A DNA stretch of 18,447 nt from an uncultured Oscillospiraceae bacterium (GCA_900547275.1 URGA01000037.1:1-18447); one strand, 5' to 3'. Numbered from the stretch's first letter, positions 1 to 7,490 are shown. Notes: generated by a model from the letters alone, not told the origin. Made by a program: numbers and translations.

Positions 1-10
1 AGGGATATTT

Positions 11-1234
11 TTGAAAATATTAGTCATCAACTGCGGTAGTTCATCATTGAAGTATCAGCTGATGAATATGGACAATGAGTCCGTACTTTGCAAAGGCGCT
101 GTTGAGCGTATCGGTATGCCTATCAACGAAGGCGACGAAAACGTTATAGTAAAGGTTAACGGAAATATTTATACATACGATAAGGAACTTCCTGACCATA
201 CAGCTGCATTTAACGAAGTAAAGAGAATTCTTTGCGACAGCGATTATAAAGTTGTTGATTCATTTTCTGAAATTGACGCAATCGGTCACCGCGTTGTACA
301 GGGCGGCGATGTTTATACCGAAAGTGTTATTGTTGACGAAACTGTTGTTGAAAATCTCAAGAAGCTGGCGCCTCTTGCACCGCTTCACAGCCCGGCAAAT
401 ATTCAGGGATACGAGGCTTGCCTTAATGTTGTAGGCCCCGACGTTCCTCAGGTCGTTGTTTTTGATACAGCGTTCCACAGCACAATGCCGCCTAAGGCAT
501 ATATGTATGCTGTTCCTTATGAGTGGTATGAGAAGTACGGAGTTCGCCGTTACGGCTTCCACGGAACATCTCATAACTATGTTTCTCACCGCTGCGCCGA
601 CATTATCGGCAAGAACATTGAGGACCTCAAGATTATTACTTGCCATCTCGGCAACGGCTCTTCAATTGCAGCTGTTGAACACGGCAAGGTAGTTGACACT
701 TCAATGGGCTTTACCCCTCTTGACGGCTTTATGATGGGCACTCGTTCCGGCGGTGTTGACCCCTCTGTTGTTACTTTCATGGCTAAGAAACTCAATCTTT
801 CACCTGATGAAATGGACAATATTCTTAATAAGCAGTCAGGTGTTAATGCTATTTCAGGCGTATCTTCTGACGACCGCGATATCTGCAAAGCTCAGAATGA
901 GGGCAACGAAAGAGCTTGCCTTGCTCATGAGATGCAGGCTTACGAGATTGCTAAATTCATCGGCGCTTACATTGCCGCAATGAACGGAGTTGACGCTATT
1001 GTATTTACAGGCGGAATTGGTGAAAACGGTTTTTGGCTTCGTTCAAAGGTATGCTCATATTTAGGTTATATGGGCGTAAAGATCGACGAAGAACTTAACA
1101 AGAAAACTGTAAAAGGCGCAGAAGCTGAACTTACAGATCCTTCTTCTCCTGTTCGTGTTTTCATTCTTGCAACTAACGAAGAACTTATGATTGCCAGAGA
1201 GACTAAGGCAGTTATCGAGAAGATGAAAAAATAA
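11..1234 (+). CDS. ackA: Acetate kinase
   Basis: Acetate kinase (acetyl phosphate + ADP to acetate + ATP), the substrate-level phosphorylation step of the Pta-AckA pathway in the cytoplasm. The 407-residue length is normal for the family. Visible motifs are the N-terminal NCGSSSLKYQ (N7), GHRVVQGG (R94), FDTAFH (D152), YGFHGTSH (H185), HLGNGSS (about 212-218), GTRSGGVDP (R245), FTGGIGENG and ATNEELMIAR (E390). These match the substrate and phosphate-binding residues known from Methanosarcina AckA. The start is TTG with an AGGGA ribosome binding site at 1-5, five bases upstream; the family N-terminus begins exactly here. Any promoter, and the usual partner pta, would lie outside the window. 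The gene is followed by 72 AT-rich bases and then the PC4-like gene on the same strand. Confidence 0.97.
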   Translation: MKILVINCGSSSLKYQLMNMDNESVLCKGAVERIGMPINEGDENVIVKVNGNIYTYDKELPDHTAAFNEVKRILCDSDYKVVDSFSEIDAIGHRVVQGGDVYTESVIVDETVVENLKKLAPLAPLHSPANIQGYEACLNVVGPDVPQVVVFDTAFHSTMPPKAYMYAVPYEWYEKYGVRRYGFHGTSHNYVSHRCADIIGKNIEDLKIITCHLGNGSSIAAVEHGKVVDTSMGFTPLDGFMMGTRSGGVDPSVVTFMAKKLNLSPDEMDNILNKQSGVNAISGVSSDDRDICKAQNEGNERACLAHEMQAYEIAKFIGAYIAAMNGVDAIVFTGGIGENGFWLRSKVCSYLGYMGVKIDEELNKKTVKGAEAELTDPSSPVRVFILATNEELMIARETKAVIEKMKK

Positions 1235-1306
1235 ATAAAGTATAATTACATATTATATTTATTATATTAAGTACAATTTCTACTAAAAGAAAAAGGAGGA
1301 GTGAAC

Positions 1307-1522
1307 ATGCCGGAAATTAAGTACGAGATTACAGAGCATTTGGGCGTTATTTCCGAAACAGCCAGAGGTTGGACAAGAGAAGTCAACATGATTTCCTGGA
1401 ACGGACGCGAGCCTAAAATCGATGTAAGAGACTGGTCACCCGACCATTCTAAAATGAGCAAGGGCCTGACTTTCACAAAAGATGAAATTGTTGAGCTCAG
1501 AAAGCTTGTTGACAAACTCTAA
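1307..1522 (+). CDS. PC4/YdbC-family small ssDNA-binding protein
   Basis: A 71-residue protein resembling the bacterial YdbC/PC4 family, whose members bind single-stranded DNA as dimers through a curved beta-sheet. The visible signature is a beta-rich first half, the central WNGREPKIDVRDWSPD segment (about residues 31-46), then SKGLTFTKDEIVEL, corresponding to the family's 'kG(I/L)t(L/F)..eE...L' helix entry. The ATG at 1307 is preferred over an in-frame GTG at 1301, because AAGGAGGA at 1293-1300 abuts the GTG but sits at a good 6-nt spacing from the ATG. It lies between ackA and alaS and is followed by a hairpin terminator. It may act in transcription or repair, but nothing in the sequence shows which. 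Confidence 0.8.
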   Translation: MPEIKYEITEHLGVISETARGWTREVNMISWNGREPKIDVRDWSPDHSKMSKGLTFTKDEIVELRKLVDKL

Positions 1523-1531
1523 ACAGAAGTA

Positions 1532-1571
1532 AAGGGCTCCCGATTACCGGGTGCCCTTGAACTTTTGTTTT
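1532..1571 (+). terminator. Hairpin terminator after the PC4-like gene, just upstream of alaS
   Basis: The arms AAGGGCTCCCG (1532-1542) and CGGGTGCCCTT (1548-1558) pair over 11 positions with one T-T mismatch around a 5-nt loop. A T-rich tail (ACTTTTGTTTT) follows. It lies only 28 nt before the alaS ATG, so it either ends the ackA/PC4 transcript or attenuates transcription into alaS. Confidence 0.7.
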
Positions 1572-1598
1572 AACAAAACATTCAAAGGTGTATTTTTT

Positions 1599-4223
1599 AT
1601 GGAATGGACTTCATTAAACGACTTAAGAGAAAAGTATCTTTCATTTTTTGAAAGCAAGGGTCATCTTCGTTTGCCCAGCTTTTCTTTGATACCAAGCGGA
1701 GACAAAAGTCTTTTGCTGATAAATTCAGGCATGGCGCCTATGAAAAAATATTTTACGGGAGAAGTAACACCGCCTAGAAAGCGCGTTACAACCTGCCAGA
1801 AATGTATTCGTACTCCCGACATTGAGCGAGTAGGTAAGACAGACCGCCACGGCACTTATTTTGAAATGCTGGGCAACTTCTCGTTCGGTGATTACTTTAA
1901 GCATGAAGCTACTGCTTGGGCTTGGGAATTCTGCACAAAAGTGCTTGAAATGCCCGAGGACAAGCTTTGGATAACTATTTATGAAAACGACGACGAGGCT
2001 TTCGATATCTGGACAAAAGAAGTAGGCGTTGACCCGTCCCACATTGTCCGTCTGGGCAAGGAGGATAACTTCTGGGAGCATGGCTCCGGTCCTTGCGGTC
2101 CTTGTTCTGAAATATATTTTGACCGCGGAGAAAAATATGGCTGCGGTTCTCCTGACTGCGGTCCCGGATGCGACTGCGACCGTTATACCGAGTTTTGGAA
2201 TAACGTATTCACTCAGTTTGATAACGACGGAAACGGCAATTATACTCCTCTTGACCACCCGAATATTGATACGGGAATGGGGCTTGAGCGCCTTGCCTGC
2301 ATTATGCAGGGAGTTGATAACCTTTTCGAGGTTGATACCGTTCAGAACATTATGAAAAAAATCTCTTCTATATCCGGTGTTCACTATCATGAGGACGAGA
2401 AGAGCGACGTTTCCCTTCGTGTTATCACTGACCATATCCGCTCGGCAACATTTATGATAGGCGACGGTGTAATTCCTTCAAATAACGGAAGGGGCTATGT
2501 TCTTCGACGTCTTATCCGCCGTGCCTGCCGTCATGGCAGACTTTTAGGCGTAAACGAACCTTTCCTTTATAAGGTCGTTGATACGGTTATTGACGAAAAT
2601 CTTTCCGCTTATGATTATCTTGACGAGAAGCGTGAACTTATCAGAAAAGTTGTTCTAGCCGAAGAAGAATCTTTCGGTAAAACAATTGACGCCGGTCTTG
2701 CTTTGCTTGATGAATATATCAGCAAAACAGAAGGAAGCGTATTCAGCGGCGAAGATGCGTTTAAACTTAACGATACTTACGGTTTCCCGCTTGATCTTAC
2801 AAAAGATATTCTTGAAGAGCGCGGACTTACAGTTGATGAGGACAAGTTTAACGCTCTGCTTGAGCGCCAGAAGCAGACAGCACGTTCTGCCCGTAAGGAT
2901 GCAGGCGCTGACGCTTGGAAAGGCGATTCAGTAAAGATTGACGTTCCTGCAACTGAATTTGTAGGCTATACAGACTATGAGTGCGAAGCAAAAGTTACTG
3001 CTATTGTTCGTGACGGCGAACTGTTCGATATGCTCGGTGCCGGTGAAGAGGGCGTTATTGTTCTTGACAGAAGCCCGTTTTATGCAGAATCCGGCGGCCA
3101 GGTAGGCGACTCCGGTGTAATCAAATGCGGCGATGATAACGTTTTTCTTGTTGTTGATACCGCCAAGAATGCTGACGGAATATTCCTCCATTCAGGTAAG
3201 GTAGACAGAGGCGTAATTTCAGTTGGCGACAGCGCGTTTGCTTCAATTAACGCAGAACGCCGCAACAGCATTAAGCGTAACCACACCGCAGCTCATCTTC
3301 TTCAGGCCGCATTGAGAAAGGTTCTTGGTACTCATGTACAGCAGGCGGGACAGCTTGTAAATGCAATGGAAGTACGCTTCGACTTTACTCATTTCAACGC
3401 ATTAACCCCTGAAGAGGTTTCTGAGGTTGAGTTCCTTGTTAACCAGTTCATAATGCAGGCTGAAAAAGTTGAAAGCATTGAAATGCCTATTGAAGAAGCC
3501 AAGAAAATGGGCGCAATGATGCTTTTCGGCGAGAAGTACGGCGACATTGTACGTGTCGTAAAAGCAGGTGATTTCTCAACTGAATTCTGCGGCGGTACTC
3601 ACGTTAAAAACAGCGGCGAAATCGGACTTTTCAAAATTATTTCCGAAAGTTCCGTTGCTTCAGGTGTAAGAAGAATTACTGCTATTACCGGCTCTAACCT
3701 TATTGCCCATGTCTATAAGGCAGACGCTCTTATGAGTTTTGTTGCAGGCCTTCTCAAAACTTCAGCAAACGAAATAAAAACAAGACTTACTGACATCGTT
3801 GAAGAAAGCAAGGCAAAGGACAAAACTATCAAAGCCCTTGAAGATGAACTTGCAAAGATGAAGAGTGCTGAGGTGCTTTCCGCTCCCCAGTATATTGATT
3901 CTCTTGCATTCTACTGCGGAACACTTAATGATGTTGCTCCCGATGCACTGCGCAGCATGGGCGACGATCTTAAGACAAAGGGCGACAATGTTGTTGCTGT
4001 AATTGCCGGCGTAAACGGAGATAAAGCAAATATTGTTGCTGTCTGCGGTAAGGACGCTATTGCAAAAGGCGTTAAAGCAGGCGATGTAGTCCGTGAAGTT
4101 GCTAAGCTTGCAGGCGGCGGCGGCGGTCGTCCCGACAGCGCAACGGCAGGATGCAAAGATGTTTCAAAGCTTGATTCAGCCATGGACAAAGCGGCAGATA
4201 TTGTTCGTTCAATGATAAAATAA
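1599..4223 (+). CDS. alaS: Alanyl-tRNA synthetase
   Basis: Alanyl-tRNA synthetase charges tRNA-Ala and edits mischarged Ser/Gly-tRNA-Ala; it is essential and cytoplasmic. The product has 874 residues, full length for bacteria. The class II catalytic core is seen as TTCQKCIRTPDIERVG (64-79), the following MLGNFSFGDYFK (90-101) and motif 3 DTGMGLERLA (224-233). The Cys-rich insert GCGSPDCGPGCDCDR (181-195) is typical of Firmicutes. The editing domain has its zinc-type residues H562 and H566 (HTAAH) with C664 and H668 (CGGTH). The C-terminal DHHA1 domain contains the glycine run before GRPDSATAG. The ATG at 1599 has AAAGGTG at 1584-1590 and begins with the family N-terminus. An in-frame GTG at 1551 would add 16 unrelated residues encoded inside the upstream terminator and is rejected. 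A short gap of 13 nt links it to the HIT gene. Confidence 0.97.
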   Translation: MEWTSLNDLREKYLSFFESKGHLRLPSFSLIPSGDKSLLLINSGMAPMKKYFTGEVTPPRKRVTTCQKCIRTPDIERVGKTDRHGTYFEMLGNFSFGDYFKHEATAWAWEFCTKVLEMPEDKLWITIYENDDEAFDIWTKEVGVDPSHIVRLGKEDNFWEHGSGPCGPCSEIYFDRGEKYGCGSPDCGPGCDCDRYTEFWNNVFTQFDNDGNGNYTPLDHPNIDTGMGLERLACIMQGVDNLFEVDTVQNIMKKISSISGVHYHEDEKSDVSLRVITDHIRSATFMIGDGVIPSNNGRGYVLRRLIRRACRHGRLLGVNEPFLYKVVDTVIDENLSAYDYLDEKRELIRKVVLAEEESFGKTIDAGLALLDEYISKTEGSVFSGEDAFKLNDTYGFPLDLTKDILEERGLTVDEDKFNALLERQKQTARSARKDAGADAWKGDSVKIDVPATEFVGYTDYECEAKVTAIVRDGELFDMLGAGEEGVIVLDRSPFYAESGGQVGDSGVIKCGDDNVFLVVDTAKNADGIFLHSGKVDRGVISVGDSAFASINAERRNSIKRNHTAAHLLQAALRKVLGTHVQQAGQLVNAMEVRFDFTHFNALTPEEVSEVEFLVNQFIMQAEKVESIEMPIEEAKKMGAMMLFGEKYGDIVRVVKAGDFSTEFCGGTHVKNSGEIGLFKIISESSVASGVRRITAITGSNLIAHVYKADALMSFVAGLLKTSANEIKTRLTDIVEESKAKDKTIKALEDELAKMKSAEVLSAPQYIDSLAFYCGTLNDVAPDALRSMGDDLKTKGDNVVAVIAGVNGDKANIVAVCGKDAIAKGVKAGDVVREVAKLAGGGGGRPDSATAGCKDVSKLDSAMDKAADIVRSMIK

Positions 4224-4236
4224 AGAAGGTGTCTTT

Positions 4237-4569
4237 ATGTGCGTTTTTTGTGAAATAATAAACGGAAATATTCCAACAAATAAAGTTTACGAAGACGATA
4301 AAATTTTGGCGTTCAAGGACTTGAATCCGGTAGCTCCCGTTCATTTCCTAGTTGTGCCAAAGGTACATATTGAAAACGTTAACGGAGTAACCGCTGAAAA
4401 CAGCGGTTACGTTTCCCATATTTTTGAGAAAATTCCTGAGATTGCCGCATCCCAGGGACTTAGTTCTTACAGAGTTATCAGTAACTGCGGAGAAGATGCA
4501 GGGCAGTCTGTAATGCACCTTCATTTCCATGTTATCGGCGGAATAAAATTGGGAGAAAAAATTATATGA
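4237..4569 (+). CDS. HIT-family (HINT-like) nucleotide-binding protein
   Basis: A 110-residue histidine-triad protein of the HINT/PKCI branch, which typically hydrolyses purine nucleoside phosphoramidates such as aminoacyl-adenylates. The signature HLHFH is at residues 94-98, with H96 as the expected nucleophile, followed by the usual V-I-G-G. The N-terminal CVFC (C2, C5) matches the zinc-type CxxC of many bacterial members, and the FKDLNPVAPVHFLVVPK segment (26-42) is typical. The ribosome binding site is GAAGGTG, ending six nt before the ATG. Its stop overlaps the start of the next gene (ATGA at 4566-4569), implying translational coupling. Sitting directly after alaS is consistent with, but does not prove, a role in clearing aminoacyl-AMP. 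Confidence 0.93.
   Translation: MCVFCEIINGNIPTNKVYEDDKILAFKDLNPVAPVHFLVVPKVHIENVNGVTAENSGYVSHIFEKIPEIAASQGLSSYRVISNCGEDAGQSVMHLHFHVIGGIKLGEKII
4387..4410 (+). repeat. Perfect intragenic hairpin inside the HIT gene
   Basis: GTAACCGCTG (4387-4396) and CAGCGGTTAC (4401-4410) are exact reverse complements around an AAAA loop, giving a 10-bp perfect stem within coding sequence. A T-stretch (ATTTTTG) appears only some ten nt further on, so it is a poor terminator. It may simply reflect codon choice. Confidence 0.75.
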
Positions 4570-5105
4570 GCAACACATATCGTCTGAAAATAGCCGGTCT
4601 TGAGCGTGACCTTCAAATGTTTTCTGTTTCAGATAAACTTGATATTGCCGCATTTATACTTTTCGGCGATGTCGAGCTGACTGAGGCGTGCGCCAGGGAA
4701 TTACTTAAGAAAAGTCCGGAGTTTGACTATATCGTTACTCCGGAAGCCAAGAGTATTCCCCTTGCCTATGAAATGAGCAAACAGAGCGGAAAGAAGTATA
4801 TTGTCGCCCGTAAAGGCGTAAAAGTATATATGGATCATCCCGTTGAGGCTAACGTTCATTCCATAACCACTCAGAACAGCCAGTCGCTTTATCTCGGTCA
4901 TGAGGACGGAGATTTACTTAAGGGCAAGAGAGTGCTTATCGTTGACGACGTTATTTCTACCGGCGATAGCCTTGCCGCAGTAAAAAAACTTGTTGAAGCC
5001 TTTGACGGCAAGATCGTTGCCTGCGCCGCTCCTCTCGCAGAAGGAGACGCAGGAGAAAGAAGCGACATTATTTTCCTTGAAAAACTTCCGCTGTTCTTTA
5101 AATAA
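4566..5105 (+). CDS. Phosphoribosyltransferase-family protein (Apt-like)
   Basis: A 179-residue type I phosphoribosyltransferase fold protein. The PRPP-binding loop is clear: VLIVDDVISTGDS at about residues 123-135, preceded by the hydrophobic strand and the acidic DD pair. VTPEAKSIPLAYEMS (57-71) matches the region of adenine/xanthine phosphoribosyltransferases that contacts pyrophosphate and base, and YIVARKGVKVYM (78-89) fits the flexible-loop region. It resembles Apt or the C-terminal PRTase domain of PurR but has no N-terminal DNA-binding domain. The base specificity cannot be read from the sequence. It overlaps the HIT stop by four nt, so it is the last gene of the alaS-HIT-PRTase group. 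The N-terminal 45 residues are more divergent. Confidence 0.8.
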   Translation: MSNTYRLKIAGLERDLQMFSVSDKLDIAAFILFGDVELTEACARELLKKSPEFDYIVTPEAKSIPLAYEMSKQSGKKYIVARKGVKVYMDHPVEANVHSITTQNSQSLYLGHEDGDLLKGKRVLIVDDVISTGDSLAAVKKLVEAFDGKIVACAAPLAEGDAGERSDIIFLEKLPLFFK

Positions 5106-5133
5106 TTATGTTCAATTAACTTTTAAATTCATT

Positions 5134-5150
5134 TTGTGTTTTTAATACAA
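5134..5150. promoter_or_regulatory. Dyad resembling a Rex operator upstream of ldh
   Basis: TTGTGTT and AATACAA form an inverted repeat (six of seven positions pair) with a 3-nt centre, 17 bp in total. Rex operators are usually 18 bp, TTGTTAAnnnnTTAACAA or TTGTGAAnnnnTTCACAA, so the spacing here is one base short. Position over the -35 of ldh, a classic Rex target, is what makes it credible. Confidence 0.35.
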
Positions 5151-5163
5151 ATGTGGATATTAT
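5134..5163 (+). promoter_or_regulatory. Putative ldh promoter
   Basis: TTGTGT (5134-5139), an 18-nt spacer and TATTAT (5158-5163) precede the ldh ribosome binding site (TAGGTGAT, 5171-5178). The match to sigma-A consensus is moderate. The -35 region overlaps the dyad at 5134-5150. Confidence 0.5.
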
Positions 5164-5181
5164 AAGATTGTAGGTGATTTT

Positions 5182-6126
5182 ATGTTGATTGATAAGAAAA
5201 AAGTTGCTATTGTCGGCGTCGGCATGGTCGGAATGAGTTTTGCTTATGCGCTTCTTAACCAGAATATTTGTGACGAGCTTGTTCTGATTGATATCAATAA
5301 AGAGCGCTGCCAGGGTGAAGCGGCAGACCTTTCACACGGTCTTCCCTTTGCACCCAGCTCAATGAAGATTATGGCAGGCGAATATTCTGACTGTGAAGAT
5401 GCAGATCTCGTTGTAATCTGTGCAGGAGCTCCTCAGCTTCCCGGCGAAAGCAGACGTGATCTTCTTCAGAAAAACTATAAAGTATTCCAGTCTATCGTTC
5501 AGCCGATTATCGCCAGCGGATTTAACGGTGTATTCCTTGTTGCTTCAAACCCTGTTGACGTTATGACCCAGGTTGTATATGAACTTTCAGGATTTCCGGC
5601 AAGCCGTGTTCTCGGTTCAGGTACAACGCTTGACAGTGCGCGTCTTCGCCATATGATGAGTGATTACTTCAATGTTAATCCGAGAAATGTTCATGCGTAT
5701 GTTATCGGCGAGCACGGCGATTCAGAGTTTGTCCCCTGGAGCCAGGCTTTCATCAGCGTTAAACCTTTGGCAGAACTTACTGATGTTCATCCAAATCTGT
5801 TTGACGACATGAAACAGATTGCCGTTGACGTTAAGGAATCGGCTTATGCAATCATCAAGGCTAAGAAGGCAACGTACTACGGCATCGGAATGGTGCTTGC
5901 TAGACTTACCCGCGCAATCCTTTTTGATGAAAATTCAATTTTCACCGTTTCTACCTATCTTAAAGGAGAGTATGGTGAAAGAGGATTTTATATCGGCGTT
6001 CCCGCTGTGGTTAACCGCAACGGTGTTCGCGAAATTTTTGAAATCGAGTTAAACGACGAAGAAAAAGAAAAATTCAAAGCTTCTTCCGATATCATCAAAG
6101 AGATGATCGAAGAAATCGGTTGCTGA
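5182..6126 (+). CDS. ldh: L-lactate dehydrogenase
   Basis: NAD-dependent L-lactate dehydrogenase reduces pyruvate to lactate and regenerates NAD+ in fermentation. The product has 314 residues, the normal length. It shows the Rossmann glycine motif GVGMVG (12-17), the NAD-ribose acid LID (D37), the substrate loop PQLPGESRRDL with Q85 at the LDH-diagnostic position (malate dehydrogenases carry Arg), LDSARLR (D151, R154) and the catalytic GEHGDSE (H178). R156 and H171 fall where allosteric bacterial LDHs carry the fructose-1,6-bisphosphate ligands R173 and H188, so FBP activation is likely. The ATG has TAGGTGAT at good spacing. It has its own promoter region and a strong terminator, so it appears monocistronic. 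Confidence 0.95.
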   Translation: MLIDKKKVAIVGVGMVGMSFAYALLNQNICDELVLIDINKERCQGEAADLSHGLPFAPSSMKIMAGEYSDCEDADLVVICAGAPQLPGESRRDLLQKNYKVFQSIVQPIIASGFNGVFLVASNPVDVMTQVVYELSGFPASRVLGSGTTLDSARLRHMMSDYFNVNPRNVHAYVIGEHGDSEFVPWSQAFISVKPLAELTDVHPNLFDDMKQIAVDVKESAYAIIKAKKATYYGIGMVLARLTRAILFDENSIFTVSTYLKGEYGERGFYIGVPAVVNRNGVREIFEIELNDEEKEKFKASSDIIKEMIEEIGC

Positions 6127-6136
6127 GAAAATTTAT

Positions 6137-6168
6137 AAGCGGCGCAGTAATCTGCGCCGCTTTTTTGT
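6137..6168 (+). terminator. Rho-independent terminator of ldh
   Basis: AAGCGGCGCAG (6137-6147) and CTGCGCCGCTT (6152-6162) form a perfect 11-bp stem with a TAAT loop, followed by a T-tract. It lies ten nt after the ldh stop. The 76 bases from here to the next coding region hold nothing I recognise. Confidence 0.95.
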
Positions 6169-6244
6169 TTATCCGTTATTAAAATCTTAATAGGAATACT
6201 TCTTTATTATTTATGTTCATGGCAGTGATTTTTTAGGACCTTGT

Positions 6245-7165
6245 TTATTTGGCTCTGGTCACTGTAGTGCTATAAAATCCTTTATCTCCTTCATATGAGA
6301 CAATTAGTTCACCGTTTTTTATAAAGTTCTGAATTCTTTTAGCAATAAAAATATCACCTGTTAGAATTTTTCGTTTTCCTAAAGCGCAACCGATAATATG
6401 AGCAACTTTGCAGCTTCCTTTTGGAAATTCCATTCTGATTAAGTCGTCATAATAGTTTGGTTCGGCACTTATTACGGAACCGTTTTTCACAACTCGCAAT
6501 AATGCGTTTTCTTCTTTTAATATTTGCCATTTGCCGGCTAGTTTTTGAACTTCGTTTTTGCTCAGTATTTTTTCTTTATCTAAGAATGTTCCGAACATCT
6601 GGGGTTCAACTTCACTCCAGGATCGATATTCTGAAATAATATTATCTTTCGTAGTAATTTTTTGAGGTAATTCGATAACATGGATTTCTGTATTTGTGTT
6701 TTTTAATAAATCAGCAATAAACAATAATCCGCATTGTGCATCAGGAGTTGAATCTAACCACACCCTTATTTTTTCTGGATTTGATTTTAGTTTTTGCAAA
6801 TCGTTTATACAAGTTGACCAAAATTCATTTATAGCATTTTCTGTATTATCTTGATCATCATTATATCTATAAAACCCCAACATCTCACGAATGTATTCTT
6901 TTCGAGGGCAATCATCTGCACTAATAGGTGACTTAATATCGCCTTCTGAAAATCCAAAAGAGATGCCCGCAATATCTTCTGGTTTACCGCCTAAGGGAAC
7001 AGCTATTTTTTCTAATTGTATTATAGCCTTTATTTTCTCGATTCTGGCAAACAAGCCTTTTTTATTTGTAACGATACTTGTTAGATGATTTACAGTATCG
7101 TTTTTACAATTCTGTGCAAAAAGCAAGGCTCCTTTTACAGAATCGTTAAAGCAAACTTCTAACAT
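6245..7165 (-). CDS. DUF1835 / DUF3658 domain protein
   Basis: A 306-residue cytoplasmic protein with no signal peptide or membrane segment. The N-terminus MLEVCFNDSVKGALLFAQ matches the opening of DUF1835 proteins. The middle IRVWLDSTPDAQCGLLFIADLL (about 151-172) is the conserved 'W....DEQ.gL' block of that domain. The C-terminal part, from LAGKWQILKEENALLRVV to DIFIAKRIQNFIKNGELIV (about 227-290), matches DUF3658. The molecular function of this family is unknown to me. The ATG at 7165 is chosen because GGGAG precedes it by seven nt; an in-frame ATG at 7219 has no ribosome binding site and would add 18 residues ahead of the family start. The gene stands alone, is AT-richer than its neighbours and is probably accessory. 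Confidence 0.75.
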   Translation of the reverse strand: MLEVCFNDSVKGALLFAQNCKNDTVNHLTSIVTNKKGLFARIEKIKAIIQLEKIAVPLGGKPEDIAGISFGFSEGDIKSPISADDCPRKEYIREMLGFYRYNDDQDNTENAINEFWSTCINDLQKLKSNPEKIRVWLDSTPDAQCGLLFIADLLKNTNTEIHVIELPQKITTKDNIISEYRSWSEVEPQMFGTFLDKEKILSKNEVQKLAGKWQILKEENALLRVVKNGSVISAEPNYYDDLIRMEFPKGSCKVAHIIGCALGKRKILTGDIFIAKRIQNFIKNGELIVSYEGDKGFYSTTVTRAK

Positions 7166-7233
7166 TTTATTCTCCCAAAATGTTCTATGTTTTCGTAATG
7201 AATTAAGAACCTGTGTCATTAATAATAATTCAT

Positions 7234-7294
7234 TATTTTATAACAGAACTGAAAATTTATATCATAAGCAATTTTATAATGCTGTTATAAAATA
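7234..7294. repeat. 13-bp inverted repeat with an extra half copy, upstream of the DUF1835 gene
   Basis: TATTTTATAACAG (7234-7246) and CTGTTATAAAATA (7282-7294) are perfect reverse complements, 35 nt apart. A third, direct copy of ATTTTATAA lies at 7271-7279, making an inner dyad TTTTATAA-tgctg-TTATAAAA (7272-7292). Each CTGTTATAAAAT arm also reads as an extended -10 (TGnTATAAA), one facing the DUF1835 gene and one facing away. It could be an operator pair or divergent promoters. Confidence 0.6.
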
Positions 7295-7337
7295 TGAATT
7301 CATCTGCCTTTTTTGTTAAAATTCTGCATTAACATCA

Positions 7338-7387
7338 ATGGTTTGCGCAGTTCCATTATAGCATAATTCAAAATGAGCGCAAACCAT
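7338..7387. repeat. 11-bp perfect inverted repeat with structured loop
   Basis: ATGGTTTGCGC (7338-7348) and GCGCAAACCAT (7377-7387) pair perfectly across a 28-nt loop. The loop itself contains a small dyad, ATTAT-AGC-ATAAT (7355-7367). The arms are GC-richer than the surroundings and are followed by ATATTTTTAATT. It may be the 3' hairpin of a small RNA, an operator pair, or a relic of a small mobile palindrome. Confidence 0.55.
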
Positions 7388-7490
7388 ATTTTTAATTATA
7401 AATAATTAAAGTAATTTATTGTTGCTTATAATGTAGCTGGCAGTATAAGCTATAAATCTAAGAAACTGACCAATTGTGGTCTGTTATGAA

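Noticed and set aside
1241..1246. TATAAT just after ackA, possible promoter for the PC4-like gene
   Set aside because: No acceptable -35 at 16-18 nt upstream and the whole stretch is AT-rich, so the hexamer alone is weak evidence.
1509..1514. TTGACA at the end of the PC4-like gene as a -35 for alaS
   Set aside because: The positions 16-18 nt downstream fall in the GC-rich terminator stem and give no -10.
1563..1578. Palindrome TTTTGTT-TT-AACAAAA before alaS, reminiscent of a Rex site
   Set aside because: The half-sites are far too close together (12 bp for TTGTT..AACAA against 18 bp for Rex), and it coincides with the T-tail of the terminator.
1725..2435. A 236-residue open frame on the strand opposite alaS
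   Set aside because: It is fully inside the well-supported alaS gene, has no ribosome binding site or recognisable domain, and its composition is that of a reverse-strand shadow.
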